Assembly: GCA_028684065.1 (NCBI GenBank) | Contig: JAQUGO010000004.1 | Coordinates: 124,001 to 188,000 of the forward strand | From: Sulfurospirillaceae bacterium | GTDB lineage: Bacteria; Campylobacterota; Campylobacteria; Campylobacterales; Sulfurospirillaceae | Reading direction: 5' to 3' | Length of the DNA stretch: 64,000 nt | Part shown: positions 7,876 to 15,427 of the stretch, in pieces | Numbering within the stretch: the stretch's first letter is position 1 | Layout of the letters: each line of letters opens with the position of its first letter | The notes under the pieces: generated by a model | The model's database searches: none | The model's input: the letters and a program-made list of their open reading frames with translations, nothing else | Told to the model about the DNA's origin: nothing | Made by a program: the position numbers and the translations under genes

Positions 7876-9129
7876 TTATTTTAAATAATCACGTGGATCA
7901 ACAATTTTGCCCATCAAGGCAGACGCTGCAACAGCTGCAGGCGAGCCTAAAAATATCTGTGCGCTCACATGACCCATCCGACCAGGAAAGTTACGATTGG
8001 TCGTGGTAATGCATGTTTCCCCTGATGCAAGCATCCCTTCATGCGTTCCCAAACATGCCGCACACCCTGGTGTGACAAAGGTCGCGCCTGCTTCCATCAA
8101 AGTTTTGACATAGCCTTTTTCCATTGCTTCGAGTAAAACGCCTTTGGAGGCTGGCACAATAACAAAGCGTGTGCGAGAAGAGACTTTTTTACCGTCTAAG
8201 ATAGCCGCAGCGATACCTATATCCTCAGCTCTACCACCTGTGCAAGAGCCCAAATAGGCCTGAGCAATGGCGATACCGATATATTTATTGATGTCATCGA
8301 CATTATCAACACTCGAAGGAGCGGAGAGTTGTGGGGTGAGATGAGAAATATCAAACGTAATTTCATCGGCATAGCGAAAATTGGCATCCGTCTGATAAAT
8401 CTCATAAGGACGGGTCACTTTTTCATTTAAAAAAGCCATTGTTATCGCATCAGGCTGAATGTAGCTTGCTTTCGCACCCATTTCAGTGCTCATATTGCAC
8501 ATCGCCATACGCTCTGAAACGCAGAGATGCTGAAGCGTGGAGCCACCAAACTCAATGGCCTTGTAGACCGCATAGTCCGCACCCAATACACCAATCGCAT
8601 GTAAAATCATATCTTTGGCATAAACGCCTTTTTGAGGGATACCCTCAAAGTTGATTTTGATAATCTCAGGCACTCTAAACCACAATTTGCCTGTGGCTAA
8701 AATAATAGCCAAATCAGTCGCCCCCACACCCGTTCCAAAAGCTCCAAAAGCGCCATGTGTTGTCGTATGAGAATCGGTGATGACCACAATTTCCCCTGGA
8801 TAGGCTAGTCCTTTATCGGCTAAAACTTGGTGACATACGCCTTGGTCGATGTCCATGAGCAGGTCAATCCCTTGGTCCCAACAAAATTCACGAAATTGTT
8901 TTTGATTTTGGGCTTGTGTTATGGTAGAAGCGGGTGCGTAATGGTCCATGAACATAATGACTTTATGAGGGTTAAACACGCGCGTTGCTCCCATCTCAAA
9001 AAAAGAGCGAATCGTTTGAAGATACAAATCATTAATGCCTGCCATATCTATCTCACAATTGATAATTTCTCCCGTTTGGACAGAAGTTTGACCTGCTTTT
9101 TTTGCCAGCAGTTTTTCAATCGCATGCAT
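7876..9129 (-). CDS. LeuC-type dehydratase large subunit (4Fe-4S)
   Basis: Large subunit of a two-part aconitase-family dehydratase (3-isopropylmalate / methylmalate / homoaconitate type). The three cluster cysteines are visible in LGSCTGGRAEDI and PGCAACLG. Other family blocks include ITDSHTTTHGAFGAFGTGVG and NRNFPGRMG near the C-terminus. The 417-aa length matches the short archaeal-type LeuC branch rather than the roughly 465-aa proteobacterial leucine enzyme. ATG at 9129 is used because AAGGAG lies 7 nt before it; the longer frame from 9144 would contain this ribosome site. First gene of the operon, divergent from a LysR regulator. Confidence 0.87.
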   Translation of the reverse strand: MHAIEKLLAKKAGQTSVQTGEIINCEIDMAGINDLYLQTIRSFFEMGATRVFNPHKVIMFMDHYAPASTITQAQNQKQFREFCWDQGIDLLMDIDQGVCHQVLADKGLAYPGEIVVITDSHTTTHGAFGAFGTGVGATDLAIILATGKLWFRVPEIIKINFEGIPQKGVYAKDMILHAIGVLGADYAVYKAIEFGGSTLQHLCVSERMAMCNMSTEMGAKASYIQPDAITMAFLNEKVTRPYEIYQTDANFRYADEITFDISHLTPQLSAPSSVDNVDDINKYIGIAIAQAYLGSCTGGRAEDIGIAAAILDGKKVSSRTRFVIVPASKGVLLEAMEKGYVKTLMEAGATFVTPGCAACLGTHEGMLASGETCITTTNRNFPGRMGHVSAQIFLGSPAAVAASALMGKIVDPRDYLK

Positions 9130-9168
9130 AACATCTCCTTGCAATTTTCGCTATTATATTACAATCAG

Positions 9169-9186
9169 TTATTTTAAATCAAATAA
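9169..9186. promoter_or_regulatory. Candidate LysR-type operator
   Basis: Interrupted palindrome TTATTT-TAAATC-AAATAA in the 90-bp divergent region between the LeuC-type gene and the LysR gene, an AT-rich dyad of the size LysR-type regulators bind. Position and symmetry are the only evidence. Confidence 0.35.
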
Positions 9187-9219
9187 TACATAATCATAGA
9201 CAATATAAAGGAAAGCAAT

Positions 9220-10053
9220 ATGGATTCAACCCTTTTAAAAGTATTTGTAGCTGTTGCTAATCACAAAAGTATCTCACTTGGAGCTAATGAGCTCAACTTT
9301 ACTCAGTCCAATGTCACACTTCGCATCAAACAATTAGAAAAAAAACTAGGGTATCCCCTGTTTCATCGTGTGCCAAAAGGGGTTATTTTAACCCATGAAG
9401 GGGAAAAACTTTATCCTTATGCTGTTGAGATTGTGCAAAAAGTTGAAATGGCCATTTTACATATGAAAAATGTAACGCACCAAGAACTCTTACGTATAGG
9501 TACTTCTCAAGCAAACGCAACCATTAGGCTTTTGCCTTTTCTTGAACAACTTAAGTATGATTTTCCTCAAATGGAATTTGAGCTATATGCCAGTGGCACG
9601 CCGCAGGTGCTTGAGAAACTATTGGATTACAAGGTTGATATTGCCTTTATTACGGGTAATCCCAATCATAAGGATATTGAAATTTTAAATACGTTTAATG
9701 ATGATTTGTATGTGGTTGAATCTCAATCCAGAAAGAGTCAAAATTGTATTTTAGGGTATCGAGAACTGAGTACGCATTTTCAATATTTCCAAAATTATTG
9801 CAAACAAGAGGGAAATAATACCTATAAAACCATCATTTTAGAGAATTATGAAGTAATGTTAGGATGCGTTAAGGCAGGTATGGGAAAAGCTTTTTTATCG
9901 AAGATTATTGTTGATAAATACGGTTATACCAAAGATTTAAAACTCACTAAACTGCCTGAAAAAGAGTGTGATTTAGAAACGCATTTAGTATGTCGGAAAG
10001 ATTATGTCCCTATGATTGCAGAGCATTTAAAAACGCTAAGGCTAAACCATTAG
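9220..10053 (+). CDS. LysR family transcriptional regulator
   Basis: 277-aa LysR-type regulator. The N-terminal helix-turn-helix is clear (LLKVFVAVANHKSISLGANELNFTQ begins the fold; residues about 3-60), followed by a periplasmic-binding-protein-like effector domain from about residue 85. The helix after the recognition helix, SNVTLRIKQLEKKLGYPLFHR, is typical. A GGAAAG ribosome site precedes ATG 9220. Its divergent placement suggests it controls the dehydratase/hydrolase operon. It ends 15 bp before the 3' end of ssrA, which is convergent. Confidence 0.88.
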   Translation: MDSTLLKVFVAVANHKSISLGANELNFTQSNVTLRIKQLEKKLGYPLFHRVPKGVILTHEGEKLYPYAVEIVQKVEMAILHMKNVTHQELLRIGTSQANATIRLLPFLEQLKYDFPQMEFELYASGTPQVLEKLLDYKVDIAFITGNPNHKDIEILNTFNDDLYVVESQSRKSQNCILGYRELSTHFQYFQNYCKQEGNNTYKTIILENYEVMLGCVKAGMGKAFLSKIIVDKYGYTKDLKLTKLPEKECDLETHLVCRKDYVPMIAEHLKTLRLNH

Positions 10054-10068
10054 CCTTGATGCAAAAAA

Positions 10069-10442
10069 TGGTGGAGTTGTGGGGAATTGAACCCCAGTCC
10101 AAAAATAGCCACCTATGACGTCTACATGCTTAGATATTGTTGATAGTGTTTAATCTTGCTTCGTACAACAATCAGAAAACTACGCAAGACGAGCCTTTAA
10201 CTTCATTACATGTAAAGGCGTTCATGTAATATAGCTATTGTGGCTATGATACTTCCCGGTCCTCCTCAAATAGCATTAAAGGGGGAAGCAGTCCGTTATT
10301 TATTAAACTTACGCTACAGCGTAAGCAGGACGATAGTTACTGTTGTTAGCAGTTATTGTTTGAAGGTTGTGTAACGAAAGACCCTCACTTCCGACATGCA
10401 GCCATAAGCTAAAACTACTCCTGTCGAAGCCATGTCAACCCC
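10069..10442 (-). ncRNA. ssrA: Transfer-messenger RNA (tmRNA)
   Basis: One-piece tmRNA on the minus strand. The tRNA-like ends pair (5' GGGGUUGACAUGG at 10442 downward; 3' CAACUCC plus an encoded ACCA ending at 10069), and the T-arm GGGGTTCAATTCCCC is present. The tag reading frame (10350 to 10309) encodes ANNSNYRPAYAVA then TAA, resembling Campylobacter tags (ANN...APAYAKAA). It rescues stalled ribosomes and marks the peptide for proteolysis. An extended -10 (TGGTAAAAT) lies just upstream on the minus strand. A TTACATGTAA palindrome occurs inside the RNA at 10206-10215. Confidence 0.96.
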
Positions 10443-10493
10443 AGAATAGTGAATTATGATTTTACCATAATAAACCCATAATTTAGCAAACTT

Positions 10494-10502
10494 TGTTATA
10501 AT
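10494..10502 (+). promoter_or_regulatory. Extended -10 promoter of the lipoprotein gene
   Basis: TGTTATAAT extended -10 (TATAAT at 10497-10502), 28 bp before the TTG start at 10530. No recognisable -35, as is common for Campylobacterota promoters. Confidence 0.5.
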
Positions 10503-10529
10503 TCGCAAAATAGAATAAGGAAATCGTCG

Positions 10530-11045
10530 TTGAAAAATTTTGTACCGTATCGTTTATATTTTCTATCATGTACTACTGTTGTTCTTTTGATGCAAGGATG
10601 TACCTTCACTAATCCACCCAAAGCACCTGTTATTAGTACTAAAAATGTTTCACTAGAGACAAAGAATACTGCCACTACCAATCCAAAACTTTCTCATCTT
10701 ATGGGAAGAAATTATATAAAAGGGATCGTCACATCAGTAAAACGTGATGATGGTGCCAATATGTGGAATTACGTTATCGAAGGTATTGATACGAGTAATG
10801 GTAAGCTTCCTTATGTTAACTTTAATCATAAAAGTGTCCAAGCAAATGAGTCAGATCTTGTTTATGCAACCTTTGATGGCAATCATTTGACTGAGATGTT
10901 AGTGATTAAACCAGGATTTATGAAAGCTAAACAACTTCCAGTAATGCCCAAAAAGAAGAATTCAGGTGAAAAATCTGCTGGAAAACGTGATAAAGAGCAT
11001 CAAATCTTAGCAGTTCCACAAGAAGAGACTATTAGATTAAACTAA
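10530..11045 (+). CDS. Predicted lipoprotein, unknown function
   Basis: 171-aa protein starting with TTG (AAGGA about 9 nt upstream). The signal sequence ends in a lipobox, LMQGC, around residue 24, predicting diacylglycerol attachment at the Cys and export by Sec/Lsp. The rest has a beta-rich central part (about 60-130) and a Lys-rich C-terminal part. I recognise no domain. It stands alone; the stop codon at 11043-11045 directly abuts the first copy of the duplicated intergenic module. Confidence 0.75.
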   Translation: MKNFVPYRLYFLSCTTVVLLMQGCTFTNPPKAPVISTKNVSLETKNTATTNPKLSHLMGRNYIKGIVTSVKRDDGANMWNYVIEGIDTSNGKLPYVNFNHKSVQANESDLVYATFDGNHLTEMLVIKPGFMKAKQLPVMPKKKNSGEKSAGKRDKEHQILAVPQEETIRLN

Positions 11046-11106
11046 TGTTAACCGACCGTTTACTTTGAGTTCCTATACTTCTCTTAGCGAATTTCATATT
11101 TTCTTT
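11046..11106. repeat. Intergenic direct repeat, copy 1 (61 bp)
   Basis: Begins TGTTAACCGACCGTTTAC and ends ATATTTTCTTT. It matches copy 2 at 11248-11308 over the full 61 nt with two substitutions. It starts immediately after the lipoprotein stop codon and is followed 14 nt later by a hairpin terminator. On the minus strand it carries the start of a 21-codon ORF; on the plus strand an 8-codon ATG..TGA ORF. Function unknown. Confidence 0.85.
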
Positions 11107-11120
11107 TGAAGTATACCTCA

Positions 11121-11146
11121 AAGAGACGTTCCGCCAAGCGTCTCTT
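11121..11146 (+). terminator. Rho-independent terminator, repeat module 1
   Basis: Stem AAGAGACG/CGTCTCTT (8 bp) with loop TTCCGCCAAG, followed by a T-run. It probably ends the lipoprotein transcript. The hairpin at 11323-11348 is the same structure with compensatory base changes. Confidence 0.8.
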
Positions 11147-11247
11147 TTTTTTCTCTCAACTCTTTTCACTTTTAAACTTTAAAATTTTAAAACGTTTTTC
11201 CATATCCATTGAAATTGTTTTAGCGTATAGCCACGATTTGTTTGATA

Positions 11248-11308
11248 TGTTAACCGATCGTTTACTTTGAATTCCTATACTTCTCTTAGCGAATTTCATA
11301 TTTTCTTT
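11248..11308. repeat. Intergenic direct repeat, copy 2 (61 bp)
   Basis: Second copy of the 61-nt element, differing from copy 1 at two positions. On the minus strand an ATG at 11296 opens a 47-codon frame (to 11153) whose first 19 residues match the short frame of copy 1 apart from one substitution. No gene is recognised in 11147-11247 between the copies. Confidence 0.85.
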
Positions 11309-11322
11309 ATAATTTAAACTCC

Positions 11323-11348
11323 AAGAGGCGTTCCGCCAAGCGCCTCTT
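11323..11348. terminator. Hairpin of repeat module 2
   Basis: Stem AAGAGGCG/CGCCTCTT with the identical loop TTCCGCCAAG. Relative to hairpin 1, an A-T pair is replaced by a G-C pair, i.e. covariation. It overlaps the last codon region of the kinase gene on the other strand and lacks a strong T-run, so it may act as a weak or kinase-side terminator. Confidence 0.5.
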
Positions 11349-12915
11349 AAGATTCTCTTTTAAGACCAATCGTAAAAATAGCACCATTCTCTACATTTAC
11401 AGCTTCGAGTGTACCTTTCATACTTTTTTCAATAATAAGCTTTGACATATAAAGACCGATACCAATACCTTCATTTTGTTCTTTTGTACTAACATAGGGC
11501 TCAAAAATCTTTTCTATGGGCTCTATTTTAATGCCACCACCATTGTCGTGCACGCTCAACTCAACACGTTCTTTGTAGTGCTGAAGAGAGATAATTATTT
11601 TAGGGTTTTGTGTATTGGATACGATCAGTGAATCTTTGGCATTGCTTAGAAGATTCAAAATAACTTGTTCGTATTCACTCTTATAGCCTACAATCGTTAC
11701 GTCTTTTATAATATTAACCTCAATGGCAATACCTTGATTGGTAATGGATTTGCCAATGATGCGTAAAACTTCCTCAACAGAACTTTTGATGCTAAATGCT
11801 TTTTTGTCTTTATTAGGCATGAAAAAATTACAAAAATCATCAATGGTATGGGACATGTATTCAAGAATTTTTTCGGCTTCCCCACATTTGTTTTCCATCT
11901 CTTCTTTTGTGAGTTTATTGAGTCGATGCTTGAGCTTTAGTGTCATCATCAGAGCAGAGAGTTGGGAAAGTGGTTGACGCCATTGATGAGCGATGTTGCT
12001 TATCATCTCACCTAATGCTATAAATTTTGATTTTTGAATGAGCAGTTGTTCTTGTTCCCTATTTTTTGCTATCTCTTCGCTAACACGGCTTTCAAGTGTT
12101 TTGTTAAGGTTTTCAAGCTCCAGCTTTTTTTGTTTGACTTGGGCATTGTAGCTACTTAAAAAACGTTCAATACGCTTACCCAGCATGACAGCAAAACCAT
12201 TAGCTATAAAAGCAAAGAGGATAAAAATGATAACCGCCGACGTGGCCTCAATCTGAACCTTATGCTTAAATTTTACTTTTTCTGCCTCCAAGTCTTCATC
12301 TATATCATCCAAATAAGCTCCTGCTGCAATGATAAGATTCCATGGTTTATACTGTTTAAAATAGGAAACTTTAGGACGAACAAGATTACTTTCAGGTTTT
12401 TTGTACATGTAATTAACAAAGGAGTACCCTTTTATTTGAATATCATGTAAGAAAATTTTTCGAAAAGCTTTACCATTATCGTCGGTATATGCATCAGAAA
12501 TAAAGCGCCCTTCTAAATCAGGTCTATTGGGATTGATAAGCATTTTTGCAAAATGATCTCCACCTTCAAAATTTTCGACTTTATACACAAAAACATAATT
12601 ATTTTCATCTTTACCAAAACGAATATGGCGTATCCATGCGTAAACTTCTTCTTTGAGGGCAATTTCTACCTCTGGGCTATCGGCTAATATGGATTGTCGA
12701 AAAGTAATAAAATCAATGATTGAATCGACTTCACGTTTCAGTATATTACGCTGATTTTCGATAAAGGTATTTCTACTATCGTTAATTTGTGTATCGAGTA
12801 TTTCATACTGTTTAGTGATAAAAAAGTAGCCATTAAAAAGCATCAAAGATGTAATGATGAAAATAGTACTAAAAATAATAATACTTGAGATATTACTCTC
12901 TTTGATAATTTGCAT
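11347..12915 (-). CDS. Cache-domain sensor histidine kinase (DctS-like)
   Basis: 522-aa membrane sensor. TM1 is about residues 10-32, a periplasmic single-Cache domain about 40-200 (YKPWNLIIAAGAYLDDI at its end), TM2 about 223-245, then a coiled coil (about 255-295). The phosphoacceptor is H310 in GEMISNIAHQWRQPL, with the N box NLLSNAKDSL and ATP-lid motifs DNGGGI and GIGIGLYMSK. It is divergent from a response regulator gene and next to dctPQM, so sensing of a C4-dicarboxylate or similar ligand is likely. A GGAG ribosome site precedes the ATG. Partnership with the regulator is inferred from position. Confidence 0.88.
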   Translation of the reverse strand: MQIIKESNISSIIIFSTIFIITSLMLFNGYFFITKQYEILDTQINDSRNTFIENQRNILKREVDSIIDFITFRQSILADSPEVEIALKEEVYAWIRHIRFGKDENNYVFVYKVENFEGGDHFAKMLINPNRPDLEGRFISDAYTDDNGKAFRKIFLHDIQIKGYSFVNYMYKKPESNLVRPKVSYFKQYKPWNLIIAAGAYLDDIDEDLEAEKVKFKHKVQIEATSAVIIFILFAFIANGFAVMLGKRIERFLSSYNAQVKQKKLELENLNKTLESRVSEEIAKNREQEQLLIQKSKFIALGEMISNIAHQWRQPLSQLSALMMTLKLKHRLNKLTKEEMENKCGEAEKILEYMSHTIDDFCNFFMPNKDKKAFSIKSSVEEVLRIIGKSITNQGIAIEVNIIKDVTIVGYKSEYEQVILNLLSNAKDSLIVSNTQNPKIIISLQHYKERVELSVHDNGGGIKIEPIEKIFEPYVSTKEQNEGIGIGLYMSKLIIEKSMKGTLEAVNVENGAIFTIGLKRES

Positions 12916-12931
12916 CGAAACTCCTATTTTA

Positions 12932-12982
12932 ATAGAAAGAAAAAAGAAAATATATTATCATATCTCTGTTTATTCTTTCTAT
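12932..12982. promoter_or_regulatory. Inverted repeat between kinase and regulator genes
   Basis: Perfect 10-bp arms ATAGAAAGAA (12932-12941) and TTCTTTCTAT (12973-12982), 31 bp apart, in the 97-bp divergent promoter region. Candidate autoregulatory site for the response regulator; not demonstrated. Confidence 0.35.
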
Positions 12983-13012
12983 CTGCAAACGATATTTTTC
13001 AAAAGGGTTGTT

Positions 13013-13687
13013 ATGGACGAGAAGATGTTAAAAAAACTGACAAATTATAGTGTTGTTTATGCTGAAGATGATGCTGGCGTACGCAAAAATGTCTATGAAT
13101 TACTTTCTTTACTTTTTAAAGATGTCTATTTGGCAGAGGATGGTGAAGAAGCGTATGAGCTTTTTTTAATGAATAAGCCTGATTTGGTCATTACAGATAT
13201 TAAAATGCCAAAATTAAGTGGTATTGATTTGGCAACTAAAATACGTGAAAGTGATCATGAAGCCCATATTATTATTATTACTGCATATACTGAAGTTGAC
13301 TTTATGCTTCAAGCGATTGAACTTTCATTATTACGGTATATTGTAAAACCGATTACAGAGCCAAAATTGTTTGATGCTTTGGAAAAGTTTTTGCAATCTA
13401 AAGAAAAAACAAATCTCAAAGAGTTGGCACCAAACTGGTATTATGACAATCTTCAAAAAATGGTTTTACATAATGAATTAATGTATGAACTTACAAAAAA
13501 AGAAGCAAAATTAGTTGAACTGCTTTTAGCTAAGGATTCGATTATTACTTATGAGGAAATTGAAGAGAAGTTATGGGAGGGAGAATATATGAGTTTAAAT
13601 GCTCTAAGACTCATGATAAAAAACTTAAGAAAGAAGCTACCAGAAAGCACTTTAAAAAATATTCAAGGAATTGGTTACAAATTGTAA
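13013..13687 (+). CDS. OmpR/PhoB-type response regulator (DctR-like)
   Basis: 224-aa two-component regulator. Receiver domain about residues 10-125: acidic pair D19/D20 (AEDD), phosphorylation site D62 (LVITDIKMP), T/K residues in IITAY and RYIVKPI. Winged-helix DNA-binding domain about 145-224, ending NLRKKLPESTLKNIQGIGYKL-like. ATG 13013 is chosen: the frame is open to 12854, but the upstream part has no receiver homology and would run into the divergent promoter. It lies between the cognate-looking kinase and the TRAP transporter it probably activates. Confidence 0.88.
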   Translation: MDEKMLKKLTNYSVVYAEDDAGVRKNVYELLSLLFKDVYLAEDGEEAYELFLMNKPDLVITDIKMPKLSGIDLATKIRESDHEAHIIIITAYTEVDFMLQAIELSLLRYIVKPITEPKLFDALEKFLQSKEKTNLKELAPNWYYDNLQKMVLHNELMYELTKKEAKLVELLLAKDSIITYEEIEEKLWEGEYMSLNALRLMIKNLRKKLPESTLKNIQGIGYKL

Positions 13688-13802
13688 CGTAGTAATTTAA
13701 TAAAACTTTCAATTTACTCCAAATAGTTACAAAAAGAAACTTTTCTTAACTGATTGATGATTCTTTACCGCTTTACATGTAGATTTACATAATTTTGACA
13801 TA

Positions 13803-13824
13803 ACTTTCACATATAATCGAAAGT
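13803..13824 (+). promoter_or_regulatory. Predicted dctP promoter -10 with flanking dyad
   Basis: TATAAT at 13812-13817 is enclosed by a 6-bp dyad ACTTTC (13803-13808)/GAAAGT (13819-13824). An ACTTTCA direct copy occurs about 98 bp upstream (13705-13711), and a palindrome AAGAAA-CT-TTTCTT lies at 13734-13747. These are candidate sites for the adjacent regulator. No well-spaced -35 is seen, consistent with activator dependence. Confidence 0.4.
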
Positions 13825-13848
13825 GAAAAGAAATTAAAGGAGTAAATC

Positions 13849-14835
13849 ATGACAAAATTCTTGAGAGTTGCTGCAGCGACAGCACTACTAGTTTCTTCAG
13901 TTATTGCTGCAGAATACACGATAAAGCTTACCCACGTTGTAAGTCCAAATACCCCAAAAGGAATGGGTGCAGACTTTTTTGCCAAAAGAGTTGGTGAACT
14001 TACGGCTGGTAAAGTTGAAGTGATTGTTTTCCCAAATTCTCAACTTTACGGAGATGGTGAAGAGATGAAAGCTTTAAAACTTGGTAATGCACATATCGCA
14101 ATTCCTAGTTTTTCAAAGTTTACAAGTATTGTTCCTGAAATGCAAATCTTTGACTTGCCATTTTTATTTAGAGATAAAACACACTTACATCATGTCTTAG
14201 ACGGTGAAGTAGGGCAAGCGATTAAAGATAAAGTAACGGCTAAAGGTTTCGTTGCTCTTGATTACTGGGATGCTGGGTTTAAAAGTCTTTCGGCTAATAA
14301 GCCTTTGATTAAGCCAGATGATGCAGCAGGTCTAAAATTTAGAATTATGAGTTCACATGTATTGGAAGCTCAGTTTAAAGCTGTTGGTGCAAATCCACAA
14401 GTTTTACCATTTTCAGAAGTGTATTCAGCATTACAACAAGGAGTTGTTGATGGTGCAGAAAACCCACTCTCAAACTTCTATACTAAAAAATTCAATGAAG
14501 TTCAAACTGACTTAACGATGACAGAACACGGATACCTTGGTTATTTAGTTGTTATGAGTGAGAGTTTTTGGAAGAAGTTTCCAGCAACATACAAGCCTTT
14601 AATCATTCAAGCGATGAAAGAAGCAACAGAATATGAGCGAAAAATTGCATCAGAAGATGATGACGCTACAATGGCCAAAATTAAAGAATATGCCAAAACT
14701 TCTGGTAAATTAACGATACATACCTTAACACCAGAGCAAAAAGCAGTATGGCAAAAAGCAATGGAAAGTATCTATCCACAATTTTATAACACAATTGGCA
14801 ATGGGTTGATTAAAAAAGCACAAGCAGTACAATAA
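13849..14835 (+). CDS. dctP: TRAP transporter substrate-binding protein DctP
   Basis: 328-aa periplasmic solute receptor of a TRAP (DctP) transporter, probably for C4-dicarboxylates. A Sec signal peptide (about 1-21, ending VIAAE) precedes the mature fold. Family signatures are FPNSQLYGDGEEMKAL, IFDLPFLFRD, the carboxylate-reading Arg in LKFRIMSS (about residue 163), and the hinge motif QGVVDGAENPLSNF. An AAAGGAG ribosome site lies 8 nt before ATG. It is first in dctP-dctQ-dctM, downstream of a two-component pair. The ligand is inferred from family and regulator context. Confidence 0.92.
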   Translation: MTKFLRVAAATALLVSSVIAAEYTIKLTHVVSPNTPKGMGADFFAKRVGELTAGKVEVIVFPNSQLYGDGEEMKALKLGNAHIAIPSFSKFTSIVPEMQIFDLPFLFRDKTHLHHVLDGEVGQAIKDKVTAKGFVALDYWDAGFKSLSANKPLIKPDDAAGLKFRIMSSHVLEAQFKAVGANPQVLPFSEVYSALQQGVVDGAENPLSNFYTKKFNEVQTDLTMTEHGYLGYLVVMSESFWKKFPATYKPLIIQAMKEATEYERKIASEDDDATMAKIKEYAKTSGKLTIHTLTPEQKAVWQKAMESIYPQFYNTIGNGLIKKAQAVQ

Positions 14836-14860
14836 ATCTTGAGCTGTTGAAAGAGAAAAT

Positions 14861-15427
14861 ATGAAAAAGTATTTTGAAATTCTTGACTTAGGTGTCACCG
14901 CGATAAATAAAAATATCGCGGTTGTCGGTATAGCAGGAGGCGTACTATTAGCATTCATTAATGTTGTCCTTCGCTATGCATTTGATATGAGTATCACATG
15001 GGCCGGAGAGCTAACAAACTATTTGTTTATGTGGTCAGCCCTCTTTGGTGGTGCTTATGGCTTTAAAAAAGGCATTCACATTTCCGTTACGATGCTTTTG
15101 GAGCTTTTGCCAGCCCCATTAGCAAAAGTAATTTTGATGCTAGCACATGCGTTTAGTTGTGCCTATCTGGCGCTAATGGCGTACCTTGGTTATGAATTGA
15201 TATTGGTGTTAATTGATTTTGGTGAGATGAGTATTGACCTTAAGATACCGATGTGGATACCACATCTTATGCTGCCGTTTGCTTTTATTGGTGCGGCATT
15301 TCGGGCAGGAGAAAAAGTGTTTGAAGTTGCAGCGATGGATGCAAAAGATGTCATTGTAAATAGTGAACTTGAAACTATTAAAGATGAACTTGAACTAAGA
15401 GGAGGAAATCGCAATGCTCATGCTTAG
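14861..15427 (+). CDS. dctQ: TRAP transporter small permease DctQ
   Basis: 188-aa inner-membrane subunit with four predicted membrane helices (about 20-42, 55-72, 88-110, 130-150) and a charged cytoplasmic C-terminus. It contains the family segment YAFDMSITWAGELTNYLFMW and an AYGFKKGIHISV stretch. It links the DctP receptor to the DctM channel. It starts 25 bp after dctP and overlaps dctM by 14 bp, so the three genes are co-transcribed. Confidence 0.9.
   Translation: MKKYFEILDLGVTAINKNIAVVGIAGGVLLAFINVVLRYAFDMSITWAGELTNYLFMWSALFGGAYGFKKGIHISVTMLLELLPAPLAKVILMLAHAFSCAYLALMAYLGYELILVLIDFGEMSIDLKIPMWIPHLMLPFAFIGAAFRAGEKVFEVAAMDAKDVIVNSELETIKDELELRGGNRNAHA

Noticed and set aside
7356-9129. Calling the dehydratase genes leuC/leuD outright
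   Set aside because: The short LeuC branch, a LysR neighbour, a hydrolase partner and absence of leuA/leuB make the leucine role uncertain, so no gene symbol was given.
11070-11085. GTTCCTATACTTC in the intergenic repeat resembles half of a yeast FRT recombination site
   Set aside because: Only a partial match without the second arm and core, and the context is a bacterial chromosome with terminator hairpins. Treated as coincidence.
12854-13012. N-terminal extension of the response regulator frame up to 12854
   Set aside because: The extra 53 residues overlap the divergent kinase gene and promoter and resemble a chance hydrophobic frame; the receiver starts normally at the ATG at 13013.
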